A stretch of DNA of 64,000 bases from Azosocius agrarius. Its GTDB lineage: Bacteria; Pseudomonadota; Gammaproteobacteria; UBA6186; Azoamicaceae. The notes beneath the pieces are model-generated. The model saw only the letters and a list, made by a program, of their open reading frames with translations. It did not search any database and was not told where the DNA came from. The position numbers were made by a program, and so were the translations under genes. Shown here piece after piece: positions 27,388 through 36,897 of the stretch (the first letter of the stretch is position 1; each line of letters begins with the position of its first letter). The stretch covers positions 124,001 through 188,000 of the forward strand of contig CP066692.1 in NCBI GenBank assembly GCA_016432505.1, given 5' to 3'.

Positions 27388-27447
27388 AAAATATACCTTA
27401 ATTATATTATAAAATAAGGAAAAACCTTGATATCTTAAAAAATTAAT

Positions 27448-28014
27448 TTATTCAAAAATTTGATATAAAGAATATAAAATATCATCAAAATTATTCATTA
27501 AACCAGGATGCATAAATTTTATAACTCCATTTTTGTCTATCAATAAAATTAAATTAGAATGTATATAATTACCATCATTTTCTTTTTTATATTTAATTCC
27601 TAAAGCAATAGCTAATTTTAAAGTTTCTTTTTCAGAAGAAAAGAATAAATTCCAATTATTTGAAATAATATTTTTTTCTTTCATAAAATTTTTTAAAGTT
27701 ACAGAATTATCCCTCAAAGGATCTAATGTAACTAATGAAAAATGTATATCTTTTCTTATTTTATCTGGAATTAATTTTTCTAAATTTTTCATATTTTCTA
27801 ATATTATAGGACAGGTCGTTTTACACTTTGTATATATCATAGAAAAAATTTGAATTTTTCCAGATAAATTTTTTATATGATATTTATCATTATCCTGATT
27901 TGTTAAAATAACATCTAAATGATAAATAGATTCATCTGGAAAAAGGTCAGCATAAGAAATATTATAAAAAAAACAAAAAAACACTAAAAAAATTATATTA
28001 TATATTTTTAACAC
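27448..28014 (-). CDS. SCO1/SenC family copper chaperone
   Basis: 188-residue thioredoxin-fold protein with an N-terminal signal or anchor (IIFLVFFCFFYNISYA). The copper-binding CxxxC is in YTKCKTTCPIILENM (about residue 62) and the third ligand His in YIHSNLILLID (about residue 153), both standard for SCO proteins. It delivers copper in the periplasm. Lying between nirV and nirK, its likely client is the type 1 or type 2 site of NirK rather than cytochrome oxidase, which is inference from context. The GTG start at 28014 overlaps nirV by 17 bases. Confidence 0.88.
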   Translation of the reverse strand: MLKIYNIIFLVFFCFFYNISYADLFPDESIYHLDVILTNQDNDKYHIKNLSGKIQIFSMIYTKCKTTCPIILENMKNLEKLIPDKIRKDIHFSLVTLDPLRDNSVTLKNFMKEKNIISNNWNLFFSSEKETLKLAIALGIKYKKENDGNYIHSNLILLIDKNGVIKFMHPGLMNNFDDILYSLYQIFE

Positions 28015-28783
28015 ATCTAAATCCTAAACTTGAAATATTATATTTAGCTTGTAAACTACTTCTAAAAGCAAACCTCATAAAAGCAACATAATCAGAAGGA
28101 TTTGAAGAATTTACAGCCGCAGTACCACAAAACAATAATTGCTCAGAATCCCCTCCCTCAGAATCACTTCCAATGATAATTATACTATTAAAATCTTCCA
28201 CCCATTCCCAAATAATACCACTCATTCCATAAACATTATAATTATAATTATAATTATTACTTACAGATTCTCTACTACATAAAATGTCTTTAATAGGTTT
28301 TGTATACCAATTTAATATTTGATGAATATAATCATTATCAATATAATTTTGTAATATATATTCCCATTCATCTATAACAGGTAATCTTTTATTATATGAT
28401 TTACAATATGAATCACAAGCATACCAAGAAACATTAACAACTGGACTATTTTGAATAAAAATAAAATTACTCCAATGAATTAAATAATTTGCATCTGAAA
28501 AAACAGATTTTATTTTATTATTATGCCATTTTATATTATTTTTAATAAATTTTCTATACTCTATATTTGTGACAAAAAAAGTATCAATAAAAAATTCATT
28601 AACATTATGAACAATTGTATAGTCCCCTTCCTTGAATAAAGGTATATAACTTCCACCACTTATATAAACAAAATTATTATATTGCATTTTAACATTTTCA
28701 GCATAAAGAAGAACCGAAACTAAATAAAAACTAAAAAAATAAAACAATTTCAACAAAAAACTTCCAAAAATAATACTTAACAA
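27998..28783 (-). CDS. nirV: NirV-like formylglycine-generating-enzyme-fold protein
   Basis: 261-residue exported protein of the FGE-sulfatase (SUMF1) fold. After a hydrophobic N-terminus come FVYISGGSYIPLFKEG, VNVSWYACDSYCKSYNKRLPVIDEWEYI, GMSGIIWEWVEDF and the C-terminal FMRFAFRSSLQ...LGFRCVKN, all typical of the fold. In denitrifiers this protein, NirV, is encoded beside nirK; its exact role is unknown. Here it is coupled to the SCO gene and close to nirK. No ATG suits the N-terminus: TTG 28783 is used, and TTG codons nearby are alternatives. Confidence 0.83.
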   Translation of the reverse strand: MLSIIFGSFLLKLFYFFSFYLVSVLLYAENVKMQYNNFVYISGGSYIPLFKEGDYTIVHNVNEFFIDTFFVTNIEYRKFIKNNIKWHNNKIKSVFSDANYLIHWSNFIFIQNSPVVNVSWYACDSYCKSYNKRLPVIDEWEYILQNYIDNDYIHQILNWYTKPIKDILCSRESVSNNYNYNYNVYGMSGIIWEWVEDFNSIIIIGSDSEGGDSEQLLFCGTAAVNSSNPSDYVAFMRFAFRSSLQAKYNISSLGFRCVKNI

Positions 28784-28822
28784 GTGTTACATTGTACTAT
28801 AATCAATACTTATAAACAAAAT

Positions 28823-30844
28823 TTATTTGTCTATAAAACAATCAAAAAAAATACGAGATAATAATTTCCCAACATGAAATTTATTTTTTAATAAATAATA
28901 ATTATTTTTACCAAACATTTTAGATAAATAAAATTTACTTTTATCATCAATAGAAATAGCTTTTATTTTAATATTATTAGTTAATGCCTCATAAACACAT
29001 TTTTTAACATCATTAATACCATAATTTCCTTCATATAAATCATAATCAGTTGGTTTAGTATCACTAATTAATAAAAGTAGCTTATATTTCATATTATATT
29101 TATTCATATAATACAAACTATGTCTAATTGCTGGTCCTATTCTAGTATATCCTATTGGATATATTCTACATAAAAATATTTTATTATGATTCCAAGAATC
29201 ATTAAAATTTTTTATAATAATATATTTACAATCATTTCTAGTATTACTATAAAAAGCATTTATTGCAAAAAAATTATTAAATATTTTATTTACAGCCTCT
29301 CCAAGAATAATAACTAATTCTCTAATTATATTAGAAATTTTTTCATTTTTAAACCATGAATCTGTAGATAAACTAGAATCAATCAAAATAAGTAAACATA
29401 GTTCCCTATTTAAAACTTTTTTATACGAATAAAGCTTATCAAAATTACAATTTCCAGAAAATAAAAAAGCATATCTATCAGTTACACTATCAATATCTAT
29501 TTCAACACCATAAATTTGCTTATTTAACCAAATAGACAAATTAAATATATATTTTAATCTCATTAATAAATATTTAATGGTTTTTTTACTTTTTTTTACA
29601 TAATAATTTATAATATCAATTTCTTTATAATCCTTTAAATATGATTTTTCATCACTATCAAATAAATATATAGGTAATGTAGAAGCATAAATATTATAAA
29701 TTTTACACCATTTTACTTTATATTGATTTTTAGAATAATCCCATTCCTTATATAAAAAATCTTTATTTAAAAAATCATTATTTAAATCAATTTGAGATAT
29801 ATTTACTAAAATATCCATTGAAAAAATAGATTTTGTTTGACCTGGAGTACGCATAACTTGCTTAAGATTTAATTCATTAATTGAATCAAAATGCTGCTCA
29901 ATATCATCAGAACCGTCCATATCTCTTAATCCTCCCTTATATTGTTCAGCTGTTTTTACATGCTCTAACATACGAATCACAGGGTTATCTTTATCAGAAT
30001 TTTTTTTATATTTAATTATTTCAATTTCATTTTTTGGATTTTTTTTATATTCTTTTCCAGAAGATAAAGAAAAATTATCATATTTATTAATGATAGAACT
30101 TAATGATAAAATTTTTTCTTTTAAAAGCTGCCCCCATAAAATATTAAACAAAAAATTATAATTTATAATATTTAAAATATTAATTTTATATAATATTTTA
30201 ACACACTTTATTATATGTAAAAAAAATAAATTTAATTCTAAACAATTACTTACATAAAGTTTGGTTATATAATTAATAAAATATTTTTCTTTTAAATTTA
30301 AATTATTTTTTTTTAAAGATTTATCAAACATCAAACTTTTTGATATTATATTAATTAATAATAAATATGCATTATTTAACTTTAAATCTGTTATTTTTCT
30401 TATCAAAATAGGATATAATAAATTAATAAATTTATATCCCATTGGAAAAATTTTTATTAATTTTTTATGTATACTATTTACTATTAATAAACTACATATA
30501 GCATTTTCATAACCATTTGCTAAAAATATATTATTACATAAAAAAAATTTAAACTTTCTAGATAATGACAAAAACAATATTTTATATATATATATTAATA
30601 AATTAATATCTTTATCATCAATTACATGAATTTTCACAGGCAATAATAAAGTGTTTTCTATATATCCGCCAAAAAATTCATCAGAAATTATATTTATTTT
30701 ATTTTCAGATATAGCACAAGAAAATAATATAAATCTAGATAAATAATTTTCTAATAATACACTATCATTAAAAGACGAATTTTTATTAAATAAAAATCTT
30801 GTTAAAAACACTATTTTTTTAAATATAAATTCATCAACATTCAT
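28823..30844 (-). CDS. norD: NorD, von Willebrand A protein for nitric oxide reductase
   Basis: 673-residue cytoplasmic partner of NorQ, needed to activate cNOR. The N-terminal 270 residues are weakly conserved and AT-driven. The C-terminal VWA domain holds the MIDAS motif in LILIDSSLSTDSWF (about residue 495) and the later LLLISDTKPTDYD. An arginine-rich central region (KQVMRTPGQTK) is kept. It follows norQ by 5 bases in the order norC-norB-norQ-norD. Chelatase-like insertion of the non-heme iron of NorB is the known role of NorQD. Confidence 0.85.
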   Translation of the reverse strand: MNVDEFIFKKIVFLTRFLFNKNSSFNDSVLLENYLSRFILFSCAISENKINIISDEFFGGYIENTLLLPVKIHVIDDKDINLLIYIYKILFLSLSRKFKFFLCNNIFLANGYENAICSLLIVNSIHKKLIKIFPMGYKFINLLYPILIRKITDLKLNNAYLLLINIISKSLMFDKSLKKNNLNLKEKYFINYITKLYVSNCLELNLFFLHIIKCVKILYKINILNIINYNFLFNILWGQLLKEKILSLSSIINKYDNFSLSSGKEYKKNPKNEIEIIKYKKNSDKDNPVIRMLEHVKTAEQYKGGLRDMDGSDDIEQHFDSINELNLKQVMRTPGQTKSIFSMDILVNISQIDLNNDFLNKDFLYKEWDYSKNQYKVKWCKIYNIYASTLPIYLFDSDEKSYLKDYKEIDIINYYVKKSKKTIKYLLMRLKYIFNLSIWLNKQIYGVEIDIDSVTDRYAFLFSGNCNFDKLYSYKKVLNRELCLLILIDSSLSTDSWFKNEKISNIIRELVIILGEAVNKIFNNFFAINAFYSNTRNDCKYIIIKNFNDSWNHNKIFLCRIYPIGYTRIGPAIRHSLYYMNKYNMKYKLLLLISDTKPTDYDLYEGNYGINDVKKCVYEALTNNIKIKAISIDDKSKFYLSKMFGKNNYYLLKNKFHVGKLLSRIFFDCFIDK

Positions 30845-30849
30845 AAAAT

Positions 30850-31668
30850 TTAAAAATATAAATTTAAAATATCTAACAAACTTTCATTAACATCTTTATC
30901 ATCTGATAATGGCTGTATAATAGAAGATATACAGGCTATTTTTTTATTCATACCAAAAACTATTAATTTTCCTGCATTAATTAATAACCTTGTAGATATA
31001 GTTTCCGACAACTCAAGCTCTGTTAATTTTCTAACCTTATTAGCATAAAGAACTAAATTTTTGGCAATTTTTTCATCTACACCTGATTCTTTTACAATAA
31101 TAAAAATTTCTTTATTTTCACTAGGATAATTAAAAGATATACCAACAAATCTTTGTTTAGTAGAATTTTTTAATTCTTTAAATCCCTTTTGATATCCAGG
31201 ATTAAAACTTACTACAAGCATAAAATCTTTTTCTGCTTTAATTTTTTCACAAATTTTATCAACATATATTTCACGTCTATAATCACTTAAAGGATGTAAA
31301 ACAACAATAACATCTTCACGAGCTTCAGATATTTCATCTAAATATAATATACAATTTTTTTTTACAGCTCTAGTAACAGGACCATCTTGCCATATTGTAT
31401 CTCCACCTTTAACAATATATCGACCCAACAAATCAACAGATGATGTTTCTTCATTACACGCAATTTGTATTAAATCTTTATTTAATCTATAAGCCATATT
31501 TTCTACAAATCTAGATTTTCCACACCCTGTAGGTCCTTTTAACATAACAGGTAATTGTGCTTTATATGCATTAAAAAATATATCTGTTTCACCACAAATA
31601 TCTTCATAAAAAGGACACCCACCTCCTTTATTAGGAGTGGGTGTTGTCATTAAAATATTATTCATCAT
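30850..31668 (-). CDS. norQ: NorQ, MoxR/CbbQ-type AAA+ ATPase
   Basis: 272-residue AAA+ ATPase working with NorD to activate nitric oxide reductase. Walker A is LKGPTGCGKSRFVENMAYRL, Walker B ILYLDEISEAREDV, sensor SFNPGYQKG, and the arginine-finger region STKQRFVGISFNYP. Length and motifs are those of the NirQ/NorQ/CbbQ group. ATG 31668 or 31665 overlaps the end of norB; ATG 31650 (MTTPTPNKG) is a further choice. Confidence 0.93.
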   Translation of the reverse strand: MMNNILMTTPTPNKGGGCPFYEDICGETDIFFNAYKAQLPVMLKGPTGCGKSRFVENMAYRLNKDLIQIACNEETSSVDLLGRYIVKGGDTIWQDGPVTRAVKKNCILYLDEISEAREDVIVVLHPLSDYRREIYVDKICEKIKAEKDFMLVVSFNPGYQKGFKELKNSTKQRFVGISFNYPSENKEIFIIVKESGVDEKIAKNLVLYANKVRKLTELELSETISTRLLINAGKLIVFGMNKKIACISSIIQPLSDDKDVNESLLDILNLYF

Positions 31669-32995
31669 TAGTATGCAACGAAGCAACTGGCAACCCAGCT
31701 TTTATAAACATATAAACATATGTATAAATTCCCAAAGCAAATAAACCAGCACAACAAATTAAACATTTAAAAAAGAATGCTAATTCTGCACGTACTACAA
31801 AAAAATCTAACCCCATTTTTCTTTCCATGAAAACTTGAAGAATTCCAGCAATACCAAAAAATATAACCATTCCAAACATACCAATATTTGAAAACCAAAA
31901 AGCATATTTATGTTGTGAAAATGTATAAATTTTTTTACCAGTCATTATAGGTAAAGTATAAGCTATAATAGCTAAAACTATAGAAGCATAAGCCCCCCAA
32001 AAAGCTAAATGACCATGCATAGCCGTTATTAAAGTTCCATGTGTATGAATATTAATAGAAGGTAAAGTATGCGCAAATCCCAATACTCCAGCTCCTAAAA
32101 AAGCATTTATTGCACATCCTATCGTCCACATCAATGCTATCTTATTAGGATGATTTCTTTGTCCTTTATTTATCATTGATAAAGCATATATTGTCATTCC
32201 CAAAAACGCTAATGGTTCCATTGCACTAAAAATCGCTCCAACAATTAACCAATATTTTGGTGTTCCAATATAATAATAATGATGACCAGTTCCTAAAATA
32301 CCAGATAAAAAAGTTAAACCTATTATGATATATAACCATTTTTCTAAAACTTCTCTATCAACACCTGTTAATTTTATTAATAAAAAAGCAAGAATAGCAC
32401 CCAATATAAGTTCCCAAACACCTTCCACCCATAAATGAACAACCCACCATCTCCAAAAAGAATCTAAAGTTTGATTATCAGTATCTATCATACCAGGAAG
32501 ATATAAAAGCGCTGCAGAAAGTAAACCAAAAAATAAAACTAAACTAGTAGTAGTATGTCTTTGACCCTTTAAAACAGTACCACCTATTAAACCAATAAAT
32601 AATAATACATCTATCACAACAAAATAATCAAGTGTTCTTGGAATTTCTAAAAATTTACGACCTTCCCACCAATTAACATGAAATCCAGCTATAGCTATTA
32701 CTCCAACAATAACTAAAGCAATCAACTGTAAATATGCTAATTTAGGATATATTAATTCTCTGTTAACTTCTTCAGGAATAATATAATATGCTGCCCCCAT
32801 AAATCCTGATAATAACCAAACTACCAATAAATTAATATGTGTAGCTCTTGCAGTATTAAAAGGAATAATTTGATGCAAAATATCATACCCAGCATGAGCT
32901 GTTGCCATTATAAAACCATACACTATTTGTAAAGAAAGTAATAACATGGAAACAGCAAAAAAATAATAAGCTATTTTTTGCGTTTGAAACTTCAT
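31658..32995 (-). CDS. norB: Nitric oxide reductase subunit B
   Basis: 445-residue, 12-helix heme-copper superfamily enzyme reducing NO to N2O with electrons from NorC. The heme b ligands are in ARATHINLLVVW and HGTLITAMHGHLAFWGAY. The non-heme iron site uses the HH of GTGHHYYYIG and the His and Glu of WVVHLWVEGVWELI. No quinol oxidase extension is present at the N-terminus, so it is the cytochrome c dependent type. Its start overlaps the norC stop (TAATG) and its end overlaps norQ. Confidence 0.97.
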   Translation of the reverse strand: MKFQTQKIAYYFFAVSMLLLSLQIVYGFIMATAHAGYDILHQIIPFNTARATHINLLVVWLLSGFMGAAYYIIPEEVNRELIYPKLAYLQLIALVIVGVIAIAGFHVNWWEGRKFLEIPRTLDYFVVIDVLLFIGLIGGTVLKGQRHTTTSLVLFFGLLSAALLYLPGMIDTDNQTLDSFWRWWVVHLWVEGVWELILGAILAFLLIKLTGVDREVLEKWLYIIIGLTFLSGILGTGHHYYYIGTPKYWLIVGAIFSAMEPLAFLGMTIYALSMINKGQRNHPNKIALMWTIGCAINAFLGAGVLGFAHTLPSINIHTHGTLITAMHGHLAFWGAYASIVLAIIAYTLPIMTGKKIYTFSQHKYAFWFSNIGMFGMVIFFGIAGILQVFMERKMGLDFFVVRAELAFFFKCLICCAGLFALGIYTYVYMFIKAGLPVASLHTNDE

Positions 32996-33705
32996 TATTT
33001 ATCTCCAGATGTAACTTGTAATAAAAAATCAACTAATTCATTAATATTTTCATTTGTTAATGGTAATTTAGGCATTAAAGAATCTTTCTTTAATGAATAA
33101 GGATCATTTAACCATTGTTTTAAATAATTTTTATCTCTAATATTACCTATATTATCTAAACTAGGACCTATTGTACCACCTTGTCCATTCAACATATGAC
33201 ATGTCATACATAATTGTTCAAAAATTTTTGGTTTATTAATTGATAAATTTTTATTGCTTGGCAAAGAATTTACATTAGATTTTGATATTTCAATAGATGG
33301 TTTTAAAGGAAATCCATTTAAATCTACATCATTTATCCATTTAAAAAAAGATATAACATCTTCTATTTCTGAATCAGAAAAATTGTAATTAACCATTTTT
33401 CTTTTTCCAGGATACATTTTTTGTGGATCTTTTAAAAAAATTTTTAAAAAAGATTCAGACCTTCTTTCATAAACTTTTGTTAACTCAGGAGCGTAATATG
33501 CCCCTTCTCCAAAAATAGTATGACATCCCATACAATTATTATTTTCCCAAATATGTTTTCCTCTTATTGCAGAAGAATTCAAATTTTGCTCATTAGTCTG
33601 CGCAGGTATTTGCTTCAAAGTATCATATGATAATAAAAAAAAACATAATGCAGCTAAAGACGTACCTATTAAAAAAAATTTAATAGCTAAAGATTTTGAA
33701 AGCAT
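32995..33705 (-). CDS. norC: Nitric oxide reductase subunit C with an extra cytochrome c domain
   Basis: 236 residues: an N-terminal membrane anchor, a standard NorC cytochrome domain with NNCMGCHTIFGEGAYYAPEL (about residue 55) and its Met region GKRKMVNYNFSDSEIEDV, then a second c-type domain with LCMTCHMLNGQGGTIGPSLDNIG (about residue 166). Usual NorC proteins have about 150 residues and one heme. The extra domain resembles small class I cytochromes and could serve as a built-in electron donor. Strong ribosome site AGGAGA before ATG 33705. Heme attachment would depend on the System II genes at 48490-51311. Confidence 0.92.
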   Translation of the reverse strand: MLSKSLAIKFFLIGTSLAALCFFLLSYDTLKQIPAQTNEQNLNSSAIRGKHIWENNNCMGCHTIFGEGAYYAPELTKVYERRSESFLKIFLKDPQKMYPGKRKMVNYNFSDSEIEDVISFFKWINDVDLNGFPLKPSIEISKSNVNSLPSNKNLSINKPKIFEQLCMTCHMLNGQGGTIGPSLDNIGNIRDKNYLKQWLNDPYSLKKDSLMPKLPLTNENINELVDFLLQVTSGDK

Positions 33706-33843
33706 TATTTCTCCTAAATTAATTATAATTTCTCATTTAATGTTAAAATTAATATTATAAATATTAAACAGTATAAATATATATTATATAATAAATAAAT
33801 CAAGTAAATATTTTTATAAATATTAAAAATTATTAAATTTTAA

Positions 33844-34935
33844 TTAAAAAATAACATTATTATATCCTTTTTGTAAATAATAAACATTAAAGTACAAATA
33901 TTTATTACATAATTTACAACTTATTATACTTTTAGCATCAGATCCACAATAAATTAGTATATTACAATTATATGACAACTTTTTATGTAAAAAAGAAACA
34001 AATAAATAAAATAAATAAAATGAAATATTTAATGCTCCCAATATATGACTTTTTTTATACTCATCCTTTTCTCTAATATCAAAAATATACAAATTATTAT
34101 AATTAATTTTAACAAAATTATAAGATACACAACTAAATTTAATTAAATTATTAAAAATTAATATATTTTTAGATAAAACAGAACATATATCACATTCATT
34201 ATTTTTTTTAATATTATATATTTTAATATTAGAATCAACACCATTAATAAATAATATTTTACTCATTAATGGAACAAATTTATTTATTTTATTTTTATGT
34301 AAAATTAATTTAATGCATTCCAAAGCTTGCAAACATCCAATTATTCCTGGAATAGGACCAATAACTCCATCATCATTACAATTTTTAACTCCAAAAACAG
34401 GATATTTATAATATAAACATCTTAAACATGCTCCAAATAAAGTATCAAAAATAGCTACATAACCCTCAAACCCTAAAGCCGCTCCATATATCATAGGAAT
34501 TTTCAATATAAACGCATATTCATTAATCAATAATTTAGATTCTAAATTATCAGTACAATCTACCACAATATCAAAATCTTTCATAATATTATAAGCATTT
34601 GAAAATAATAATTTATTATTAAATTTTATTATATTTATATCAGGATTTAATTTATTCAAAAAATTATATGCAGAGTCTATTTTATTTTTACCAATATCAT
34701 TAGTATTATATAAAGGTTGTCTATGCAAATTTGAAAAATCTACTTTATCTATTTCTACAATACCTATTGTTCCAATACCAGCAGAAACTAAATACATCAA
34801 TAAAGTTGATCCTAATCCACCAGCTCCTACACATAAAACTCTCGATTCTAACAATTTTTTTTGACTTTCAATGCCAAATTCTGGTATAATTATTTGTTTA
34901 TTATATTTACCAAATATATTAATATCTATATTCAT
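33844..34935 (-). CDS. moeB: MoaD-activating adenylyltransferase MoeB with rhodanese-like domain
   Basis: 363-residue E1-like enzyme that adenylates the C-terminal glycine of MoaD. ATP-binding VGAGGLGSTLLMYLVSAGIG, then EIDKVDFSNLHRQPLY, and VDCTDNLESK; zinc ligands in CLRC and CDIC. Residues from about 275 form a rhodanese-like domain (YIFDIREKDEYKKSHILGALNIS) with a Cys in LIYCGSDAKS at the active loop. Such MoeBR forms can also supply sulfur to MoaD. It is last in the moa-moe gene row, 4 bases from moaE. Confidence 0.9.
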   Translation of the reverse strand: MNIDINIFGKYNKQIIIPEFGIESQKKLLESRVLCVGAGGLGSTLLMYLVSAGIGTIGIVEIDKVDFSNLHRQPLYNTNDIGKNKIDSAYNFLNKLNPDINIIKFNNKLLFSNAYNIMKDFDIVVDCTDNLESKLLINEYAFILKIPMIYGAALGFEGYVAIFDTLFGACLRCLYYKYPVFGVKNCNDDGVIGPIPGIIGCLQALECIKLILHKNKINKFVPLMSKILFINGVDSNIKIYNIKKNNECDICSVLSKNILIFNNLIKFSCVSYNFVKINYNNLYIFDIREKDEYKKSHILGALNISFYLFYLFVSFLHKKLSYNCNILIYCGSDAKSIISCKLCNKYLYFNVYYLQKGYNNVIF

Positions 34936-34938
34936 TTT

Positions 34939-35370
34939 TTAAGTTAATATATTACCATCTATCCAAGTGCTATTTTTTGTAAAATAATGTTCATATTTCC
35001 AAATAGGTGTTTTATTTTTTATATCTTCCAAAATCATATTACAAATAATAAAAGCGTTTTTTCTATTATATGATTCAACAATAATTAATATACTTACATA
35101 ACCAATTTTAATATAACCTTTAAAATGAGATATATAAATTTTAATATTTTTATATATTTTACAATAATGTTCACAAACATTAGATAATATACGTAAAACT
35201 AATTCATCACACATATCATAAGTAATTCCCATAACTTTTTTTTCTATATTAAAATTACGAATTTTCCCAACAAAAAAAACAACTGCCCCATATTCAATTT
35301 TAAAATACTTTTTTACAATTTTTTCAACATCAATTAAATCTAAGGATATCTCACAAAAATAATTATTCAT
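34939..35370 (-). CDS. moaE: Molybdopterin synthase catalytic subunit MoaE
   Basis: 143-residue large subunit of molybdopterin synthase, which adds two sulfurs to cyclic pyranopterin monophosphate. The key parts are VVFFVGKIRNFN, ITYDMCDELVL, ISHFKGYIKIGYVSILIIVES, RKNAFIICNMILEDIKNKTPIWKYE with the catalytic Lys. ATG 35370 (MNNYFCEISL) has GGAGG at perfect spacing; an upstream in-frame ATG inside moaD is less likely. It is 4 bases after moaD. Confidence 0.9.
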   Translation of the reverse strand: MNNYFCEISLDLIDVEKIVKKYFKIEYGAVVFFVGKIRNFNIEKKVMGITYDMCDELVLRILSNVCEHYCKIYKNIKIYISHFKGYIKIGYVSILIIVESYNRKNAFIICNMILEDIKNKTPIWKYEHYFTKNSTWIDGNILT

Positions 35371-35374
35371 AAAT

Positions 35375-35647
35375 TTATCCTCCATTAACGGGAGGAAATA
35401 AAATTAATTCTTCTTTATCAACAAGAACATAATCATCATTTAAAATATCAGTATTATTAGCAAATATTGAACAATTTAAAATTTCATCAACATTTATAAA
35501 TTTATTTATTGTAATCAATTCATCTAAAAAAATTTTTCTCAAAAGTTTTATGTTACAATTATAAGGAATTGATAAAAAAATATACTCCATATTATATTTT
35601 TTAAAAAACCCATATAAATTTATTTTAATAATAATATTATTTATCAT
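35375..35647 (-). CDS. moaD: Molybdopterin synthase sulfur carrier subunit MoaD
   Basis: 90-residue ubiquitin-like sulfur carrier. It ends in FPPVNGG, the diagnostic C-terminal Gly-Gly that is adenylated by MoeB and thiocarboxylated. IKINLYGFFKKYN at the N-terminus is the first beta strands. I chose ATG 35647 (MINNIIIK); a longer frame overlaps moeA more. The GGA GGA of its last codons doubles as the moaE ribosome site. Confidence 0.88.
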   Translation of the reverse strand: MINNIIIKINLYGFFKKYNMEYIFLSIPYNCNIKLLRKIFLDELITINKFINVDEILNCSIFANNTDILNDDYVLVDKEELILFPPVNGG

Positions 35648-36896
35648 ATAACATATTCCTCCAAGCATACGGTTCATAACTAAAAACATCTATATAATCA
35701 TTTTTTTTATAAATATATGTATCATCTTTTAAAAAAGCCCAAAAAAAAGTTTTAGTAAAAGAATATATTTTAAAAGATTCTTGTTCATACATACAATCAA
35801 TGAAATATTCATTATTATCTTCATATAAAATAGATTTCATAAAATTAGTATACCCTATTTTTTTATTTAAAGAATGACCAAGTTTAACTTGTATTCCTAC
35901 TTCATCAGGTAAACAAAAAAATTTCCTTATCAATGGATAAACAAAAAATCTAACTCCAATAACAGAAGAAATAGGATTACCTGGTAAACCAAAAAAATAA
36001 ACATAATCATTTATCTTAGCAAAGATAATAGGTTTTCCAGGTTTAATACAAACCCCATTAAATAAAATTTCAGCTTTTAATAAATTTAAAGTTGTAATAA
36101 TAAAATCACATTTACCTTTTGATACTCCACCTGTAGATATTATTATTTCAGGATTATCTAAAATTTCAATTTTTTTAATAATTCTCACAAATAATTTAGT
36201 ATTATCAACAGTTTCTCCATAATAATAAAGAGTAATTCCTAATCTATAAAAAAAAGATTTTAAATAAGCATAAGTTGAATTATAAATTTGACCAATCATT
36301 AATGAAAATTTAACACCAATTAATTCTTCTCCCGTACATATTAAAACAATTTTAGGATTTTTATATACATAAATATAATTAATACCCAAATTTATTAATA
36401 ACATAATATCAGAAGAATTTATTATTTTACCCTTTTTAATAATCAAATCATATTTAAAAACATCCTCTCCTGTAATTCTGACATTTTCATATGCTAATAT
36501 TAGCTTTTTTATAATAATATACTTAACATTATTAATATAAATTACTTCTACATCCTCTTTTTTTATAACAGCATTAAAATTATTTGGTAAAATAGCCCCT
36601 GTCATTATTTCTATAACACAATATGATTCAATATCATTGAAATAAAAATTTTGTCCTGCAAATTGACACCCAACAACTTTATAAATTAATGGTTTTTCAT
36701 ATGATGTTAATTTTATTTCTAAGATTTTTATTGCATATCCATCCATTGCAGAATTGTTTAAATAAGGTATATTATATCTACTATAAATGTTTTCAAAACA
36801 AATTTTATCTAAAGAATTTAAAGAAAAAATTTTAACACTAGATAAAGAATAAACATTCGTCAATAATATTTTTTTTGCTTCATAATAACTAATCAT
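35637..36896 (-). CDS. moeA: Molybdopterin molybdenumtransferase MoeA
   Basis: 419-residue enzyme inserting molybdenum into adenylated molybdopterin. It shows IPYLNNSAMDGYAIK (the first active-site segment), EIMTGAILPNNFNAVIKKED, and the MoCF-like domain with STGGVSKGKCDFI and FGLPGNPISSVIGVRFFV. Full length compared with E. coli (411). It lies 1 base after moaCB and overlaps moaD by 11 bases. Confidence 0.93.
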   Translation of the reverse strand: MISYYEAKKILLTNVYSLSSVKIFSLNSLDKICFENIYSRYNIPYLNNSAMDGYAIKILEIKLTSYEKPLIYKVVGCQFAGQNFYFNDIESYCVIEIMTGAILPNNFNAVIKKEDVEVIYINNVKYIIIKKLILAYENVRITGEDVFKYDLIIKKGKIINSSDIMLLINLGINYIYVYKNPKIVLICTGEELIGVKFSLMIGQIYNSTYAYLKSFFYRLGITLYYYGETVDNTKLFVRIIKKIEILDNPEIIISTGGVSKGKCDFIITTLNLLKAEILFNGVCIKPGKPIIFAKINDYVYFFGLPGNPISSVIGVRFFVYPLIRKFFCLPDEVGIQVKLGHSLNKKIGYTNFMKSILYEDNNEYFIDCMYEQESFKIYSFTKTFFWAFLKDDTYIYKKNDYIDVFSYEPYAWRNMLYDK

Positions 36897-36897
36897 A

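Noticed and set aside
27388..27447. FNR-like dyad upstream of nirK
   Set aside because: An ATCAA is present (minus strand) but the matching first half is poor (TTTTA). Not supportable.
33706..33843. FNR/DNR binding site before norC
   Set aside because: Only a TTGAT half-site is present; the ATCAA half at the right distance is not. At this AT content one half-site is expected by chance.
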